From Saccharopolyspora shandongensis (GTDB taxonomy: Bacteria; Actinomycetota; Actinomycetes; Mycobacteriales; Pseudonocardiaceae), in the NCBI RefSeq assembly GCF_900106995.1, contig NZ_FNOK01000019.1:62001-126000 (forward strand): a stretch of 64,000 bases of DNA, given 5' to 3'. The notes below the pieces were generated by a model, which was not told where the DNA came from, did no database searches, and saw only the letters and a program-made list of their open reading frames with translations. The stretch's first letter is position 1; each line of letters opens with the position of its first letter. Position numbers and translations under genes: made by a program. This document shows, one piece after another, positions 38,321 to 49,788 of the stretch.

Positions 38321-38683
38321 ATGGCCACCACGACAAGTTCGAGCACCTCGTCGACGAGCTCGGGCACCTCGCACCGCACTCGCAAGCAGCCCCCGACCAG
38401 GGCCGGCCGGGCGCAAGGCGGCACGGATATCACCCTGCCCTACGTCACCGCGGAGCTCCACACCACCAAGGTCCACCTGCCCGGGCTGCCCGGCCGCAAG
38501 GAACTTGCGTCCGCCGTCGACACCGTGCGTGGTCAGCTGCCATCCCGCGAACAGGCGCTGTTCTACGGCGGGCTCACCGCGGCGGCCGCGTTCAGCCTGA
38601 TCGAATGGCCGGTGGCCGCGGCGATCGGCATCGGCAACGCGCTCATCCAGCGCAGCGTGCACAAGGAGATCAGCGAGGCCTGA
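38321..38683 (+). CDS. Small membrane protein upstream of P-type ATPase
   Basis: A 120-residue protein, function unknown. Residues 1-35 are Ser/Thr- then Arg-rich and probably disordered. Residues 78-105 form a hydrophobic hairpin or helix (YGGLTAAAAFSLIEWPVAAAIGIGNALI), followed by a short charged tail. A GGAGGAGG tract lies about 13 bases ahead of the ATG. It is 16 bases before the large P-type ATPase gene and very likely cotranscribed, so it may be an accessory subunit or regulator of that pump (inference). Confidence 0.75.
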   Translation: MATTTSSSTSSTSSGTSHRTRKQPPTRAGRAQGGTDITLPYVTAELHTTKVHLPGLPGRKELASAVDTVRGQLPSREQALFYGGLTAAAAFSLIEWPVAAAIGIGNALIQRSVHKEISEA

Positions 38684-38699
38684 TCGCGAAGGATCTCCG

Positions 38700-41600
38700 A
38701 TGCCGCTGGGTTGGCTCCTGTCGAAGGCCGCCGAGGTCGTCGCACCGGTGGCACGCGCGGCCCGCGCGGTGGCCGCCGCACCGGCCGATCGGCGGGTGTG
38801 GGTCGGCCGCAACCGCAGCCACCTCGAGATGCGCGGGGTGCACAAGCCCGGCACCGAGGCTGCGGCGCGCGACGTCGAGCAGCGGTTGCGCGAAGTCGAC
38901 GGAGTGCGCGACGCCGAGGTGAACGGCGTGCTGGGCCGGGTCGTGGTCACGCACGATCCGGAGATCGTGAACATCGCGGCGCTCGCCCGCATGATCGCGG
39001 AAACCGAGGTTGAGCACGGCTTGGACGACGAGCCGATGTCGCCGCGCAGCGCGGCGCACCCGGGAAACGCCGAAGCCGTGCTCCGCGACGTGGGCGCCCT
39101 GCTCGCGGGCGTGGCCGGGCTCGGCTACTCCGCGGTCGGCGCGTTGCTGCCGGTGCGGGCCGTTTCCCCGCTGGTTCCGGCCGTGGTGTCGCTGGTGGAC
39201 TCGGTGCCGTGGATGCGCGGAGGCTTGGAGCGCAAGCTCGGCCGCGCCCCGGTCGACACCACGCTGGCGCTGGGCGGCGCCATCACGCACGGCCTGGCTC
39301 GCCGCCCGCTGGGCGTGCTCACCGACATGTGCGGGAGGTTCTGCGCGTCCCGCGAGGCGATCGCGCGGAACCTGGCCTGGGAGCGTTGGGAGCAGGTCTC
39401 GCACCGCTGCGATCCGGTGGAGGTCACCGCCCGCCCGCTCCCGATCCCGGACGGGCCGGTGGAGCGGGTCGCGGGCGTCTCCGGCGGCATGGCGCTGGCC
39501 GGGTACGGCATCGTCCTCGCCGGGTCGCGCAACCCGCAGCGCGCCCTCGCGGCGCTGCTGGCCGGTGTGCCGCGTCCCTCGAAGGCCGGTCGCGAGGCCT
39601 TCGCCACCCACCTGACCACCGCGATCTCGGCGCGCGGCGGGCTCGTGCTGGAACCCGACGCTTTGCGCCGGCTGGACCGGGTCGACACCGTCGTGTTCGA
39701 CGCGCCGGTCCTGCTCACCGGTCGCCGGGTCCTGGACGCCGTGATCCCGCTGGATCCCGAAGCCGATGCCGCGGAGCTGTTCGCCCGCGCCGGCGAACTC
39801 GTCGATCCCCGGGACCCGCTGACCGAGCGGGTTCGCGGCGAGTGGTCGACCGCGCCGCTCCCGGACGACGTCCCAGATGCCGCACGTGACGTCGTCGAGG
39901 CCGAATCCTCGCGCGGCGCAACGGTTCTGGCGCTGAACCGGGGCGCCACGATGGTCGCCCTGGTGAGCGTCTCCGACGAACTCGATCCGCTGGCCGAGGC
40001 GCTGGTGGAAGCCGCGCGCGCCAACGGATCGGCGGTGGTGGCCGGGATCGGCAGCCGGCTGGACCAGCGGTTGCCGCTGGATCGGCTCGTCGCCGGCGGC
40101 AACAACCTGGCCCGCTCGGTGCGGCGGCTGCAGACCGACGGTGCCGTCGTGGCCGTCGTGTCCGACCGCGCGCACTCCGCGCTGGCCGCCGCGGACGTCG
40201 GCATCGGACTGTCCACAATGGTCACCCAGCTGTGGGGCGCCGATGTGCTGTGCCCGAGGGCAGATGTGGCCCACATGCTGCTGGCCGCGACCGAAAGCGC
40301 TCGCCGCGCCAGCCGGCACGCCGCGGTGCTGTCAGTGGCCGGATCGTGCATCGCGGCGCTGTTCGCGGCGTTCGGCCCGGCGCTCGGCGCGCCCGCCCGG
40401 GCCTCGATGCCGGTGCACGCCGCGACGCTGGCCGCCTACGTCACCGGCACCTGGGCCGGGATGTCCGCGGCGAACCGCGCTCCCCCGGTCCCGCAGGAAC
40501 GCACCCCGTGGCACGCGATGCCGCCGCCCGCGGTGCTGTCCGCGTTGTCCAGTTCCGAACGGGGGCTCAGCGAGTCGATCGCCGATTCCCGGCACCGGCC
40601 GCACGACGGCGACCGGGTCCCGCCGACCGTGGCCGGAGCCACCGTGGAAGGCCTGATCACCCCGATCACCCCGGTGCTCGGGGCGGGCGCGGTCATCTCG
40701 GCGGGCCTGGGATCGATCATCGACGCCGCGCTGATCGGCGGCGTGCTGCTGGCGAGCGCGCTGGTCGACGGCGTTCAGCGGGTCGCGACCGACCGCGAGC
40801 TGACGCGGCTGCTCGAAGCCGGCCAGATGCCCGCGCGGCGGCGGCGCGACGGGGTCGCGCAGCTGGTGCCCGCCGACCAGTTGGTGCCCGGCGACGTGAT
40901 CGAGCTGCGGGCCGGCGACGGGGTGCCTGCGGACTGCCGGTTGCTGGCGGTCGAGGCCCTGGAGGTCGACGAGTCCAGCCTCACCGGCGAATCCCAGTTG
41001 GTCGCCAAGGAAATCGAGGCCACGACCGCGCCCGCGGTCGCCGACCGCGCGTGCATGCTCTACCAGGGCACGGCCATCGCCAGCGGCGCCGGCACCGGGA
41101 TCGTCGTGGCCGTCGGCACGTCCACCGAGCTCGGGCGCACCGCGCAGGGCACCACGGCGGAGCACGACGGCGGCGTCGAGGCCAGGCTCGGCGAGCTGAC
41201 CAAGCGGGTGCTGCCGATCTCGGTGGGCGCCGGCGTCGTGCTGTTCCTCGCCGATCTGGTGCGCGGCATCCCGCTGGGCCAGACCGTCGCGCGCTCGGTC
41301 GGCCTGGCGGTGGCGGCGGTCCCGGAGGGATTGCCGTTCGTCGCCACCCTCGCCGAGCTCGCCTCGGCGCGCCGCCTGTCCAAGCGCGGCGTCCTGGTGC
41401 GCAGTCCGGCGACGATCGAGGCCTTGGGCCGCGTCGACGCGCTGTGCTTCGACAAGACCGGCACCCTCACCCAGGGGCGGATCACGCTGCGCCAGGTGTC
41501 CGACGGCCGCACCGGCCAGTCCACTGAGGACCTCGACGACGGACACCGGGAGATCGTGGCCGCGGGCGTGCGGGCCACGCCCCGCCCGCACGACCAGCAC

Positions 41601-43001
41601 CCGCTGCCGCACCTCACCGACCGGGCGGTGCTCGACGGCGCCCGCGCGGCGGGCGTCGCGGCGGATGGCGCTGTGCTGGCCGAGTTGCCGTTCGAGCCCT
41701 CGCGCGGCTTCCACGCGGTGCGAACCCGCGACCTGATGTCGGTGAAGGGGGCGCCCGAGGTCGTGCTCGACCGGTGCACCGGCTGGCGAGATCGCGGGGC
41801 GTTCGACGCCGAGGCCCGCGCCGACGTGGAAGCGGAGATCGAGCGCCTGGCGCTGCGCGGCTACCGGTTGCTGGCCGTGGCCGAGCGCGCCGTCCCGGCG
41901 GGCACCGATCTCACCGAGTCCGATGTGGACGGACTCGAGTTCGTCGGGCTGCTGGGCCTGGCCGATCCGGTGCACCCGACCGCCGCCGACGCGGTCGCGC
42001 AGCTGGGCGGAGCAGGCGTGGACGTGATCATGATCACCGGAGATCACCCCAGCACCGCCGAGGCCATCGCGGTCGAACTCGGCATGCTCGGCGACAAGCG
42101 GGTGCTCACCGGCGCGGAGCTCGATCAGCTCGACGACGAGCAGCTCGCGGGCGAGCTGCCGAAGGTCTCCGTGTTCGCCAGGGTCAGCCCGGCGCAGAAG
42201 GCGCGCATCGTGCGCCGGCTGCGGGCCGGCGGCCGGGTCGTGGCGATGACCGGCGACGGCGCGAACGACGTCCCGGCGATCAACCTGGCACAGGTGGGCA
42301 TCGCGTTCGGGTCCCGCGCCACCCCGGCGGCCCGGCAGGCGGCCGACCTCGTCGTCTCCGACGACCGCATCGAGACGCTGACGGACGGCATCGTGGAGGG
42401 GCGCGCGATGTGGACCTCGGTGCGCGACGCGCTGTCGATCCTGCTCGGCGGCAACCTCGGCGAGATCGGCTACGCGCTGGGCACCGGCCTGGTCAGCGCC
42501 GGCGCCTCGCTCAACGCCCGGCAACTGCTGGTGGTCAACCTGCTCACCGACATCATGCCGGCGATCGCGATCGCGGTGCGCCCGCCACCGCACGCCACCC
42601 CGGAGAAGCTGCTCGCGGAAGGCCCGGAGGCCTCGCTCGGCTCGGCGCTGGCGCGCGACGTCTCCGCCCGCGCGGCCGCCACCGCCGGAGCTGCCGGGCT
42701 CGCCTGGATGCTGGCCAGGCCGCTGTCCACCGCGGCCCAGGCCCGCACCACCGGTCTGGTCGCGCTGGTCGCCGCGCAGCTGGCGCAGACGCTCGCGGTC
42801 CGCGGCCGCACGCCGCTGGTCCTCGTCGCCGGCGTGGGGTCGGCGCTGGTCCTCGTCGGGCTGGTGCAGGTCCCCGGTGTCAGCCAGTTCTTCGGCAGCA
42901 GCCCGCTCCTGCCGCACCACTGGCTCATCGCGCTCGGCACCTCGGTCGCGGCGACGCTGGCGGTGCTGCTGTGGCAGAAGTGGTCGCCGAACAGCGTCTG
43001 A
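38700..43001 (+). CDS. Large P-type cation-transporting ATPase (CtpH/CtpI-like)
   Basis: A 1433-residue membrane pump resembling the long mycobacterial CtpH/CtpI proteins. Residues about 40-105 are a heavy-metal-associated-like fold without CxxC. Residues 110-620 are a degenerate P-type ATPase half: the phosphorylation motif reads FDAPVLL (Asp334 in place of DKTGT) and the hinge reads SDRAHSALAAADVGIGL near 488. Residues 630-1433 are the active half: TGES (762-765), VPEGLP, DKTGTLTQG (Asp918), and MTGDGANDVPAIN (about 1183-1195), with six helices around these. The transported ion is not evident; a PEGL motif instead of CPx argues against a soft-metal pump. ATG at 38700. Confidence 0.9.
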   Translation: MPLGWLLSKAAEVVAPVARAARAVAAAPADRRVWVGRNRSHLEMRGVHKPGTEAAARDVEQRLREVDGVRDAEVNGVLGRVVVTHDPEIVNIAALARMIAETEVEHGLDDEPMSPRSAAHPGNAEAVLRDVGALLAGVAGLGYSAVGALLPVRAVSPLVPAVVSLVDSVPWMRGGLERKLGRAPVDTTLALGGAITHGLARRPLGVLTDMCGRFCASREAIARNLAWERWEQVSHRCDPVEVTARPLPIPDGPVERVAGVSGGMALAGYGIVLAGSRNPQRALAALLAGVPRPSKAGREAFATHLTTAISARGGLVLEPDALRRLDRVDTVVFDAPVLLTGRRVLDAVIPLDPEADAAELFARAGELVDPRDPLTERVRGEWSTAPLPDDVPDAARDVVEAESSRGATVLALNRGATMVALVSVSDELDPLAEALVEAARANGSAVVAGIGSRLDQRLPLDRLVAGGNNLARSVRRLQTDGAVVAVVSDRAHSALAAADVGIGLSTMVTQLWGADVLCPRADVAHMLLAATESARRASRHAAVLSVAGSCIAALFAAFGPALGAPARASMPVHAATLAAYVTGTWAGMSAANRAPPVPQERTPWHAMPPPAVLSALSSSERGLSESIADSRHRPHDGDRVPPTVAGATVEGLITPITPVLGAGAVISAGLGSIIDAALIGGVLLASALVDGVQRVATDRELTRLLEAGQMPARRRRDGVAQLVPADQLVPGDVIELRAGDGVPADCRLLAVEALEVDESSLTGESQLVAKEIEATTAPAVADRACMLYQGTAIASGAGTGIVVAVGTSTELGRTAQGTTAEHDGGVEARLGELTKRVLPISVGAGVVLFLADLVRGIPLGQTVARSVGLAVAAVPEGLPFVATLAELASARRLSKRGVLVRSPATIEALGRVDALCFDKTGTLTQGRITLRQVSDGRTGQSTEDLDDGHREIVAAGVRATPRPHDQHPLPHLTDRAVLDGARAAGVAADGAVLAELPFEPSRGFHAVRTRDLMSVKGAPEVVLDRCTGWRDRGAFDAEARADVEAEIERLALRGYRLLAVAERAVPAGTDLTESDVDGLEFVGLLGLADPVHPTAADAVAQLGGAGVDVIMITGDHPSTAEAIAVELGMLGDKRVLTGAELDQLDDEQLAGELPKVSVFARVSPAQKARIVRRLRAGGRVVAMTGDGANDVPAINLAQVGIAFGSRATPAARQAADLVVSDDRIETLTDGIVEGRAMWTSVRDALSILLGGNLGEIGYALGTGLVSAGASLNARQLLVVNLLTDIMPAIAIAVRPPPHATPEKLLAEGPEASLGSALARDVSARAAATAGAAGLAWMLARPLSTAAQARTTGLVALVAAQLAQTLAVRGRTPLVLVAGVGSALVLVGLVQVPGVSQFFGSSPLLPHHWLIALGTSVAATLAVLLWQKWSPNSV

Positions 43002-43115
43002 CCTGCACTGTTCTGTCTCGATTCACCTGCGCTTCACCTCCCGCGCAACGGCGGCTAACCCGGTTGGCGCACATTCGGTTCGTAACGACGCAGCAACGCG
43101 GGAGAAAGCAGACAG

Positions 43116-43214
43116 ATGCCCCAGTTCCTCACCACCGTCCTGACCGGCGTGGCCATCGCACTCATCGAGACCCTGCTGATCCACCTGGTGAGGTCGGCCA
43201 TCCGCACCGCCTGA
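43116..43214 (+). CDS. 32-residue membrane peptide
   Basis: A short open frame, MPQFLTTVLTGVAIALIETL then LIHLVRSAIRTA. One amphipathic transmembrane helix covers nearly the whole peptide, with an Arg-containing C-terminus. GGGAG lies about 12 bases ahead of the ATG. Codon use is coding-like and the frame ends just before the convergent EamA gene. Single-helix peptides of this size often regulate transporters or pumps; the large P-type ATPase is directly upstream. Too short for routine gene finding, so easily missed. Confidence 0.6.
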   Translation: MPQFLTTVLTGVAIALIETLLIHLVRSAIRTA

Positions 43215-43215
43215 C

Positions 43216-44148
43216 CTACACCCCGGCCAGCTCGGCGGACTGGGTCTTCGCCGGTGCCGCGCGCTGCGCGACGAAGGCACCGACGAGGATCAGCGCCCCG
43301 CCGACCAGCTGGATCGGGCCCAGCGCCTCGGCCAGCAGCGCCCACGCCAGCACCGTGGCGACCACCGGCTCCAGGAACGCGACCGCCCCGGCCACCTGCG
43401 GCGAGAGGCGGCGCACCGCGACGATCCCGGTCAGGTAAGCCAGGACCGTGCTCAGCACGACGATCCAGCCGACCGCGAGCAGCGCCGGGAACTGGTACCC
43501 GGCCAGCTCGACCTGCCCCAGCAGCAGCGCCCAGTCCAGCTCCCACGGCTGCGCGAGCAGCGTGACGACCGCGGCGCCGAGCAGCAGCCCGAAGCCGGCG
43601 AGGGCGAACGGGTTGACCTCCGGCCCGCTGTCGGACAGCAGGAAGTAGGTGGCCTGGCAGCCCGCCGCGCCCAGCGCCAGCAGCAGGCCGATCGGGTCGA
43701 AGCTCAGCCCGGACCACAGCTCCACCACGCACGCCAGGCCGACCATCGCGATCGCCACGCCGATGGCCGCCGAGCGGGTCACCGGCTTGCGGCGGACGAA
43801 CCGGATCCAGCCCAGCACCATCACCGGGCCGAGGAACTCGATCAGCAGCGCCACCCCGACCGGCACCCGGGCGATCGAGGCGAAGTAGAAGACCTGTACC
43901 CCGGCGATGGCGAACAACCCGTACCCGGTGAGCAGCTTCGGCGCGCGGCGCACCGCGGGCGCGTAGCGGATCACGAACGGCAGCATCAGCAGCGCGCCAC
44001 CGGCCAACCGCAGCCAAGCCACCTGGAGCGGGGTGAACCCCGCGGTGATCAGCGGCTTGGCGAACGGCCCGGATCCGCCGAAGCAGAACGCGGAGACGAT
44101 CGCGACCGCCACACCGGCGGACTTCGCGTTGTCGGTCAGGTTGCGCAT
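43216..44148 (-). CDS. EamA/RhtA-family transporter
   Basis: A 310-residue drug/metabolite transporter with ten predicted helices in two EamA repeats. The first begins GVAVAIVSAFCFGGSGPFAK; the second repeat contains AFLEPVVATVLAWALLAEALG, the signature loop before the last helix. Such proteins export amino acids or other metabolites (RhtA exports threonine/homoserine). ATG at 44148 starts the family-like N-terminus; the open frame runs further upstream without homology. It is convergent with the 32-residue peptide gene and divergent from aconitase. Confidence 0.86.
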   Translation of the reverse strand: MRNLTDNAKSAGVAVAIVSAFCFGGSGPFAKPLITAGFTPLQVAWLRLAGGALLMLPFVIRYAPAVRRAPKLLTGYGLFAIAGVQVFYFASIARVPVGVALLIEFLGPVMVLGWIRFVRRKPVTRSAAIGVAIAMVGLACVVELWSGLSFDPIGLLLALGAAGCQATYFLLSDSGPEVNPFALAGFGLLLGAAVVTLLAQPWELDWALLLGQVELAGYQFPALLAVGWIVVLSTVLAYLTGIVAVRRLSPQVAGAVAFLEPVVATVLAWALLAEALGPIQLVGGALILVGAFVAQRAAPAKTQSAELAGV

Positions 44149-44282
44149 GCGCCAATCGAAGCACGCCGCTCCGACGCCCCGGCACCCGCTTTCGGTACTT
44201 CCGTCCCACTCACTGGGAAGGCCGGAAAAACGGCGGTTTTGCACACCCCGGTACATGTGATCGAGAGTTTGCCGACCCTTAG

Positions 44283-44312
44283 TTGAGGGCGAATACAGGA
44301 CAAGCGTACTGT
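44283..44312 (+). promoter_or_regulatory. Candidate promoter of the aconitase gene
   Basis: TTGAGG (44283-44288) and TACTGT (44307-44312) are separated by 18 bases, about 100 bases ahead of the aconitase GTG. The rest of the 262-base gap between the divergent EamA and aconitase genes shows no clear repeat. Confidence 0.4.
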
Positions 44313-44410
44313 TAGCACCGAAGAGAGCGGGTCCCCGCGCATGCTCTGCTGACGTGCGCGAGACTCGCAATCGTTCCCGAACTTGCGCCCGTCGCGAGAT
44401 GGAGTTGAAC

Positions 44411-47215
<2,805 letters not shown>

Positions 47216-47242
47216 TCCCCTGCCAATCCGGCGGGCACTACC

Positions 47243-47281
47243 GAACGGGCCCGGTGCGCCACAAGCGCACCGGGCCCGTTC
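47243..47281 (+). terminator. Terminator hairpin after aconitase
   Basis: Perfect 16-base arms (47243-47258 and 47266-47281) around CCACAAG, 28 bases after the stop. No T-run follows, as often in high-GC actinomycetes. Confidence 0.75.
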
Positions 47282-47341
47282 CCGTTGGGGAGCCCCGTAA
47301 ACTGGCGGGCGTCCTGACCGACGACGGCTGGCGAGGTGGCA

Positions 47342-47791
47342 GTGCAGCGCAACCGTCGGGTCGAGCGGATGACGTCGGATCCCGATCTGGCGGCCCTGAG
47401 CGCGCGGCTGCTGCTCGCCCTGCAGCGGGAACTGTTCGACGCGCTGGCCGAGCGGGGATTCGCCGACCTCACCCCGCGCCACGGCGCCGTGCTGGCCTAC
47501 CTGGATCCGGCCGGCGTCCGCGCCAGCGAGCTGGCGCAGCTCTCGGGGCAGCACAAACAGGTGATCGGCACCATCGTCGACGAGCTGGCAGAGCTCGGCT
47601 ACGTCGAGCGCAAGCCGGATCCCGCCGACCGGCGGGCGAAGCTGGTGGTGCCGACCGAACGCGGGCTGGCCGAGCAGCGCACCGCGGACCGGATCATCGC
47701 CGCGATCGAGCGGCGGCACGCCGAAGCGATCACCGAGCCCCGCTACCGCGAGTTCAAGGAATCCCTGCGGACCATCACGGAACGGGCGTGA
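47342..47791 (+). CDS. MarR-family regulator
   Basis: A 149-residue MarR-type winged-helix regulator. The recognition part is GVRASELAQLSGQHKQVIGT followed by the wing ELGYVERKPDPADRRAKLVV, which includes the conserved DxRxK/R turn. I use the GTG at 47342, five bases after GAGG; a GTG at 47336 and an ATG at 47369 are alternatives. Its 3' end overlaps the convergent hydrolase gene by 17 bases. The repeat at 48488-48506 is a fitting MarR site, so it may control that hydrolase. Confidence 0.84.
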   Translation: MQRNRRVERMTSDPDLAALSARLLLALQRELFDALAERGFADLTPRHGAVLAYLDPAGVRASELAQLSGQHKQVIGTIVDELAELGYVERKPDPADRRAKLVVPTERGLAEQRTADRIIAAIERRHAEAITEPRYREFKESLRTITERA

Positions 47792-48464
47792 GGGCGGCGA
47801 GCAAGGACTTCGAGTCCGACACCCAGCCGAGGTTGTGCTCGATGACCGCCAGCGACGCCTCGTGGTTGGCCCGACCCAGCGGCTCACTGGCGCAGTCCGC
47901 GAGGAGCACCGGCAGGTAGTCCCGGAAGAACGCGTCCCGGATCGTCGACTCCACGCAGACGCTGGTCGTGCAGCCGGTGACGATCAGCGACGTGGTTCCG
48001 AGCCGCCGCAGGGTCGCGTCCAGATCGGTGTCGTAGAAGCCGCTGTAGCGGTTCTTCGGCAGCACCACGTCGTCGAGCCCGGGCGCGAGTTCCGGCAGGA
48101 TCTCGGTGTTCCAGGTGCCCAGCACCAGCGCCCGCCCTTCCCCGCCGGCGGGCGTCGTGATCCGGTCGCCCACGCCGACCGCCTCGTGGATGAGCCGGTT
48201 CTTCGATCCCGGTGCCCCGAGGTCGGACAGGTCGGGCCGGTAGCCGTGCTGCAGGTAGATGACCGGCATCGAGGCGGCCCGCGCGGCGGCGGTGACCCGG
48301 GAGATCGGCTCGATGGTGTCCCGGACCGGGCCGATGTCCAGCCCCGCCCGGTCGACCATGCCGCCCGGCGCCGCGAAATCGTTCTGCATGTCGATCACCA
48401 GGACCGCGCAACTGCCGGTCTCCAGTTCGACCGACGCCGGGCCGGCGTCGAGGGAAAGCCGCAT
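47775..48464 (-). CDS. Isochorismatase-family cysteine hydrolase (RutB-like)
   Basis: A 229-residue hydrolase of the isochorismatase fold. The catalytic triad is visible: Asp25 (VLVIDMQNDF), Lys137 (LPKNRYSGF) and Cys170 (GCTTSVCVESTIRDAF). The last stretch and GTWNTEILPEL resemble ureidoacrylate amidohydrolase RutB of uracil breakdown, but related amidases share them. ATG at 48464 has GGAG five bases upstream; a longer version would start at TTG 48494 inside the upstream repeat. It is convergent with and overlaps a MarR gene. Confidence 0.84.
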   Translation of the reverse strand: MRLSLDAGPASVELETGSCAVLVIDMQNDFAAPGGMVDRAGLDIGPVRDTIEPISRVTAAARAASMPVIYLQHGYRPDLSDLGAPGSKNRLIHEAVGVGDRITTPAGGEGRALVLGTWNTEILPELAPGLDDVVLPKNRYSGFYDTDLDATLRRLGTTSLIVTGCTTSVCVESTIRDAFFRDYLPVLLADCASEPLGRANHEASLAVIEHNLGWVSDSKSLLAALTPVP

Positions 48465-48487
48465 CGAAACTCCGTCACGAAGATTGA

Positions 48488-48506
48488 TAGTCAAGATTCG
48501 TGACTA
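48488..48506 (-). promoter_or_regulatory. MarR-type inverted repeat upstream of hydrolase
   Basis: TAGTCA (48488-48493) and TGACTA (48501-48506), perfect arms with a seven-base spacer, a common MarR operator shape. It lies 24 bases ahead of the hydrolase start and overlaps TTGACT, a possible -35 box. Confidence 0.5.
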
Positions 48507-48560
48507 AATGTAGCCCAGCGGCCGACCCCGCGCTCAGGTCAATAGGCGGCCACATCAAGC

Positions 48561-48603
48561 GAACGGACCGCTCACCGCGCTAGACGCGACAAACGGTCCG
48601 TTC
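48561..48603. terminator. Hairpin in the gene-free stretch 48465-48814
   Basis: GAACGGACCG (48561-48570) and CGGTCCGTTC (48594-48603) form perfect arms, with a nested CGCG/CGCG stem in the loop. It lies downstream of the methyltransferase at 48815 (minus strand) and probably ends its transcript. The 350-base gap otherwise holds only the MarR-type repeat near 48500; I see no gene in it. Confidence 0.55.
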
Positions 48604-48814
48604 ACTCCACTCACAGCACGGGACTCGGCGACGTGCCGGCCAGTCCGGCCCGGCTGGATCTCCGCGTTCGCCTCATGCGCGAGGATTCCATTGTCGGCAT
48701 TGCGGATTCAGCCGCGACGGACGAGCTCGGGCAGCCCGGCAACCTTCCGGCGCCGCTTCGGCCGCGCCATGCCGGACCACTCCCTACCGGCAGTCGCCGG
48801 GCGCGACCCGGCGC

Positions 48815-49480
48815 TCAGAGCCGGCGGGGGCGGCGGCAGACGTAGATGCGGGCCGGCGGGACGTTGCGCCACACCGTGCGCGAGGTCAGCACCTCGTCGA
48901 AGCTCAGGTCCAGGCGGCGGCGGAACTGCCGCGCGCCGGCCATGCCCAGCGCGTGCACGTAGGCGAAGGTCGTGAAGGCGCCGCCAGGCGCGAGGACCGC
49001 GCCGACCTGACCCAGGATGTCGTGCTGCAGCTTCGCCGGGAAGATCGACCACGGCAGGCCGCTGACCACCGCGTCCACCTTGTCGATACCGGCGTCGGCG
49101 AGCAGGTCCCCGAGGCGTGCCGCGTCGCCCTGGATTACCTCCAGCCACGGCAGTTCGGAGCCCAGGTACTCGACCATCCCGGCGTCCAGTTCGATCGCCA
49201 CCTGCCGCCCGCCCGCGGGCAGCCGCTCGGCGATCGCGCCGCTGAGCGCCCCGGTGCCAGGCCCGAGCTCCACGACCACCGGGTTGCCGGAGGTCGGCAC
49301 CACGGCCGCCATCTCGCGAGCCAGGTTCGGCGAGCTGGGCGCGACCGCGCCGACCAGGTTCGGCTTGCGGACCGCGCGTTCGATGAACGTCCGGTAGTGG
49401 GTCAGCACCGATCCGGAGCCCGAACGGGGCAGCACCGGACCACCCGGCTGTGGACCACTGGACTGTTCGACTGGACTCAC
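48815..49480 (-). CDS. Phospholipid/rRNA-dimethylase-like methyltransferase (paralogue 2)
   Basis: A 221-residue class I methyltransferase. Motif I is VVVELGPGTGALSGAIAERL, and DAVVSGLPWSIFP is the motif IV equivalent. An N-terminal helix (RTFIERAVRKPNLVGAVAPS) is typical of bacterial phosphatidylethanolamine N-methyltransferase-like proteins. The C-terminus SRTVWRNVPPARIYVCRRP matches the paralogue at 19888-20493. GTG at 49480 is chosen, five bases after AAGGG; the open frame continues upstream without homology. It stands alone. Confidence 0.82.
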   Translation of the reverse strand: MSPVEQSSGPQPGGPVLPRSGSGSVLTHYRTFIERAVRKPNLVGAVAPSSPNLAREMAAVVPTSGNPVVVELGPGTGALSGAIAERLPAGGRQVAIELDAGMVEYLGSELPWLEVIQGDAARLGDLLADAGIDKVDAVVSGLPWSIFPAKLQHDILGQVGAVLAPGGAFTTFAYVHALGMAGARQFRRRLDLSFDEVLTSRTVWRNVPPARIYVCRRPRRL

Positions 49481-49695
49481 GGATGCCCTTCCCGATCGGC
49501 GTGCTGACCTCGTTCGGCCCACCCTATCGGGCGCCACACCCGCCGCGACCCGCATGTGCTGCATCACATGTCGATCACCGCGCGCCCGGGACACCCGCGG
49601 CGCTAGTTACCTTTGCAAACAACCGAGTCCGAATTAAACGCGGAATGAACGCGATGCGGTCAATGCGAAAAATGCACCTGGAATTGGGTAACGAA

Positions 49696-49736
49696 AACCG
49701 GCCGGGCGACGATTGAATTCGCCGCCATGGCCGGTT
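49696..49736 (-). terminator. Hairpin ending the 49-residue peptide gene; stretch 49481-49788
   Basis: AACCGGCC (49696-49703) pairs with GGCCGGTT (49729-49736), and inside it GGCGA (49705-49709) pairs with TCGCC (49719-49723). On the minus strand it ends in GGTTTTCG, a short T-run, so it fits an intrinsic terminator. The rest of this 308-base gap is comparatively AT-rich (49605-49700) and must contain the promoter of the methyltransferase; no further gene is seen. Confidence 0.6.
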
Positions 49737-49788
49737 CGAGGTATGCGGGCCCGTTCCCGTCGTGGAAGCGAACCCGCCGCGCGCTTGC

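Noticed and set aside
38700-38850. CxxC heavy-metal-binding domain in the P-type ATPase
   Set aside because: The N-terminal region resembles the fold but has no CxxC pair.
40332-42920. 862-residue antisense frame within the P-type ATPase gene
   Set aside because: Shadow of the ATPase coding strand with repeated Arg/Gly/Asp/His content.
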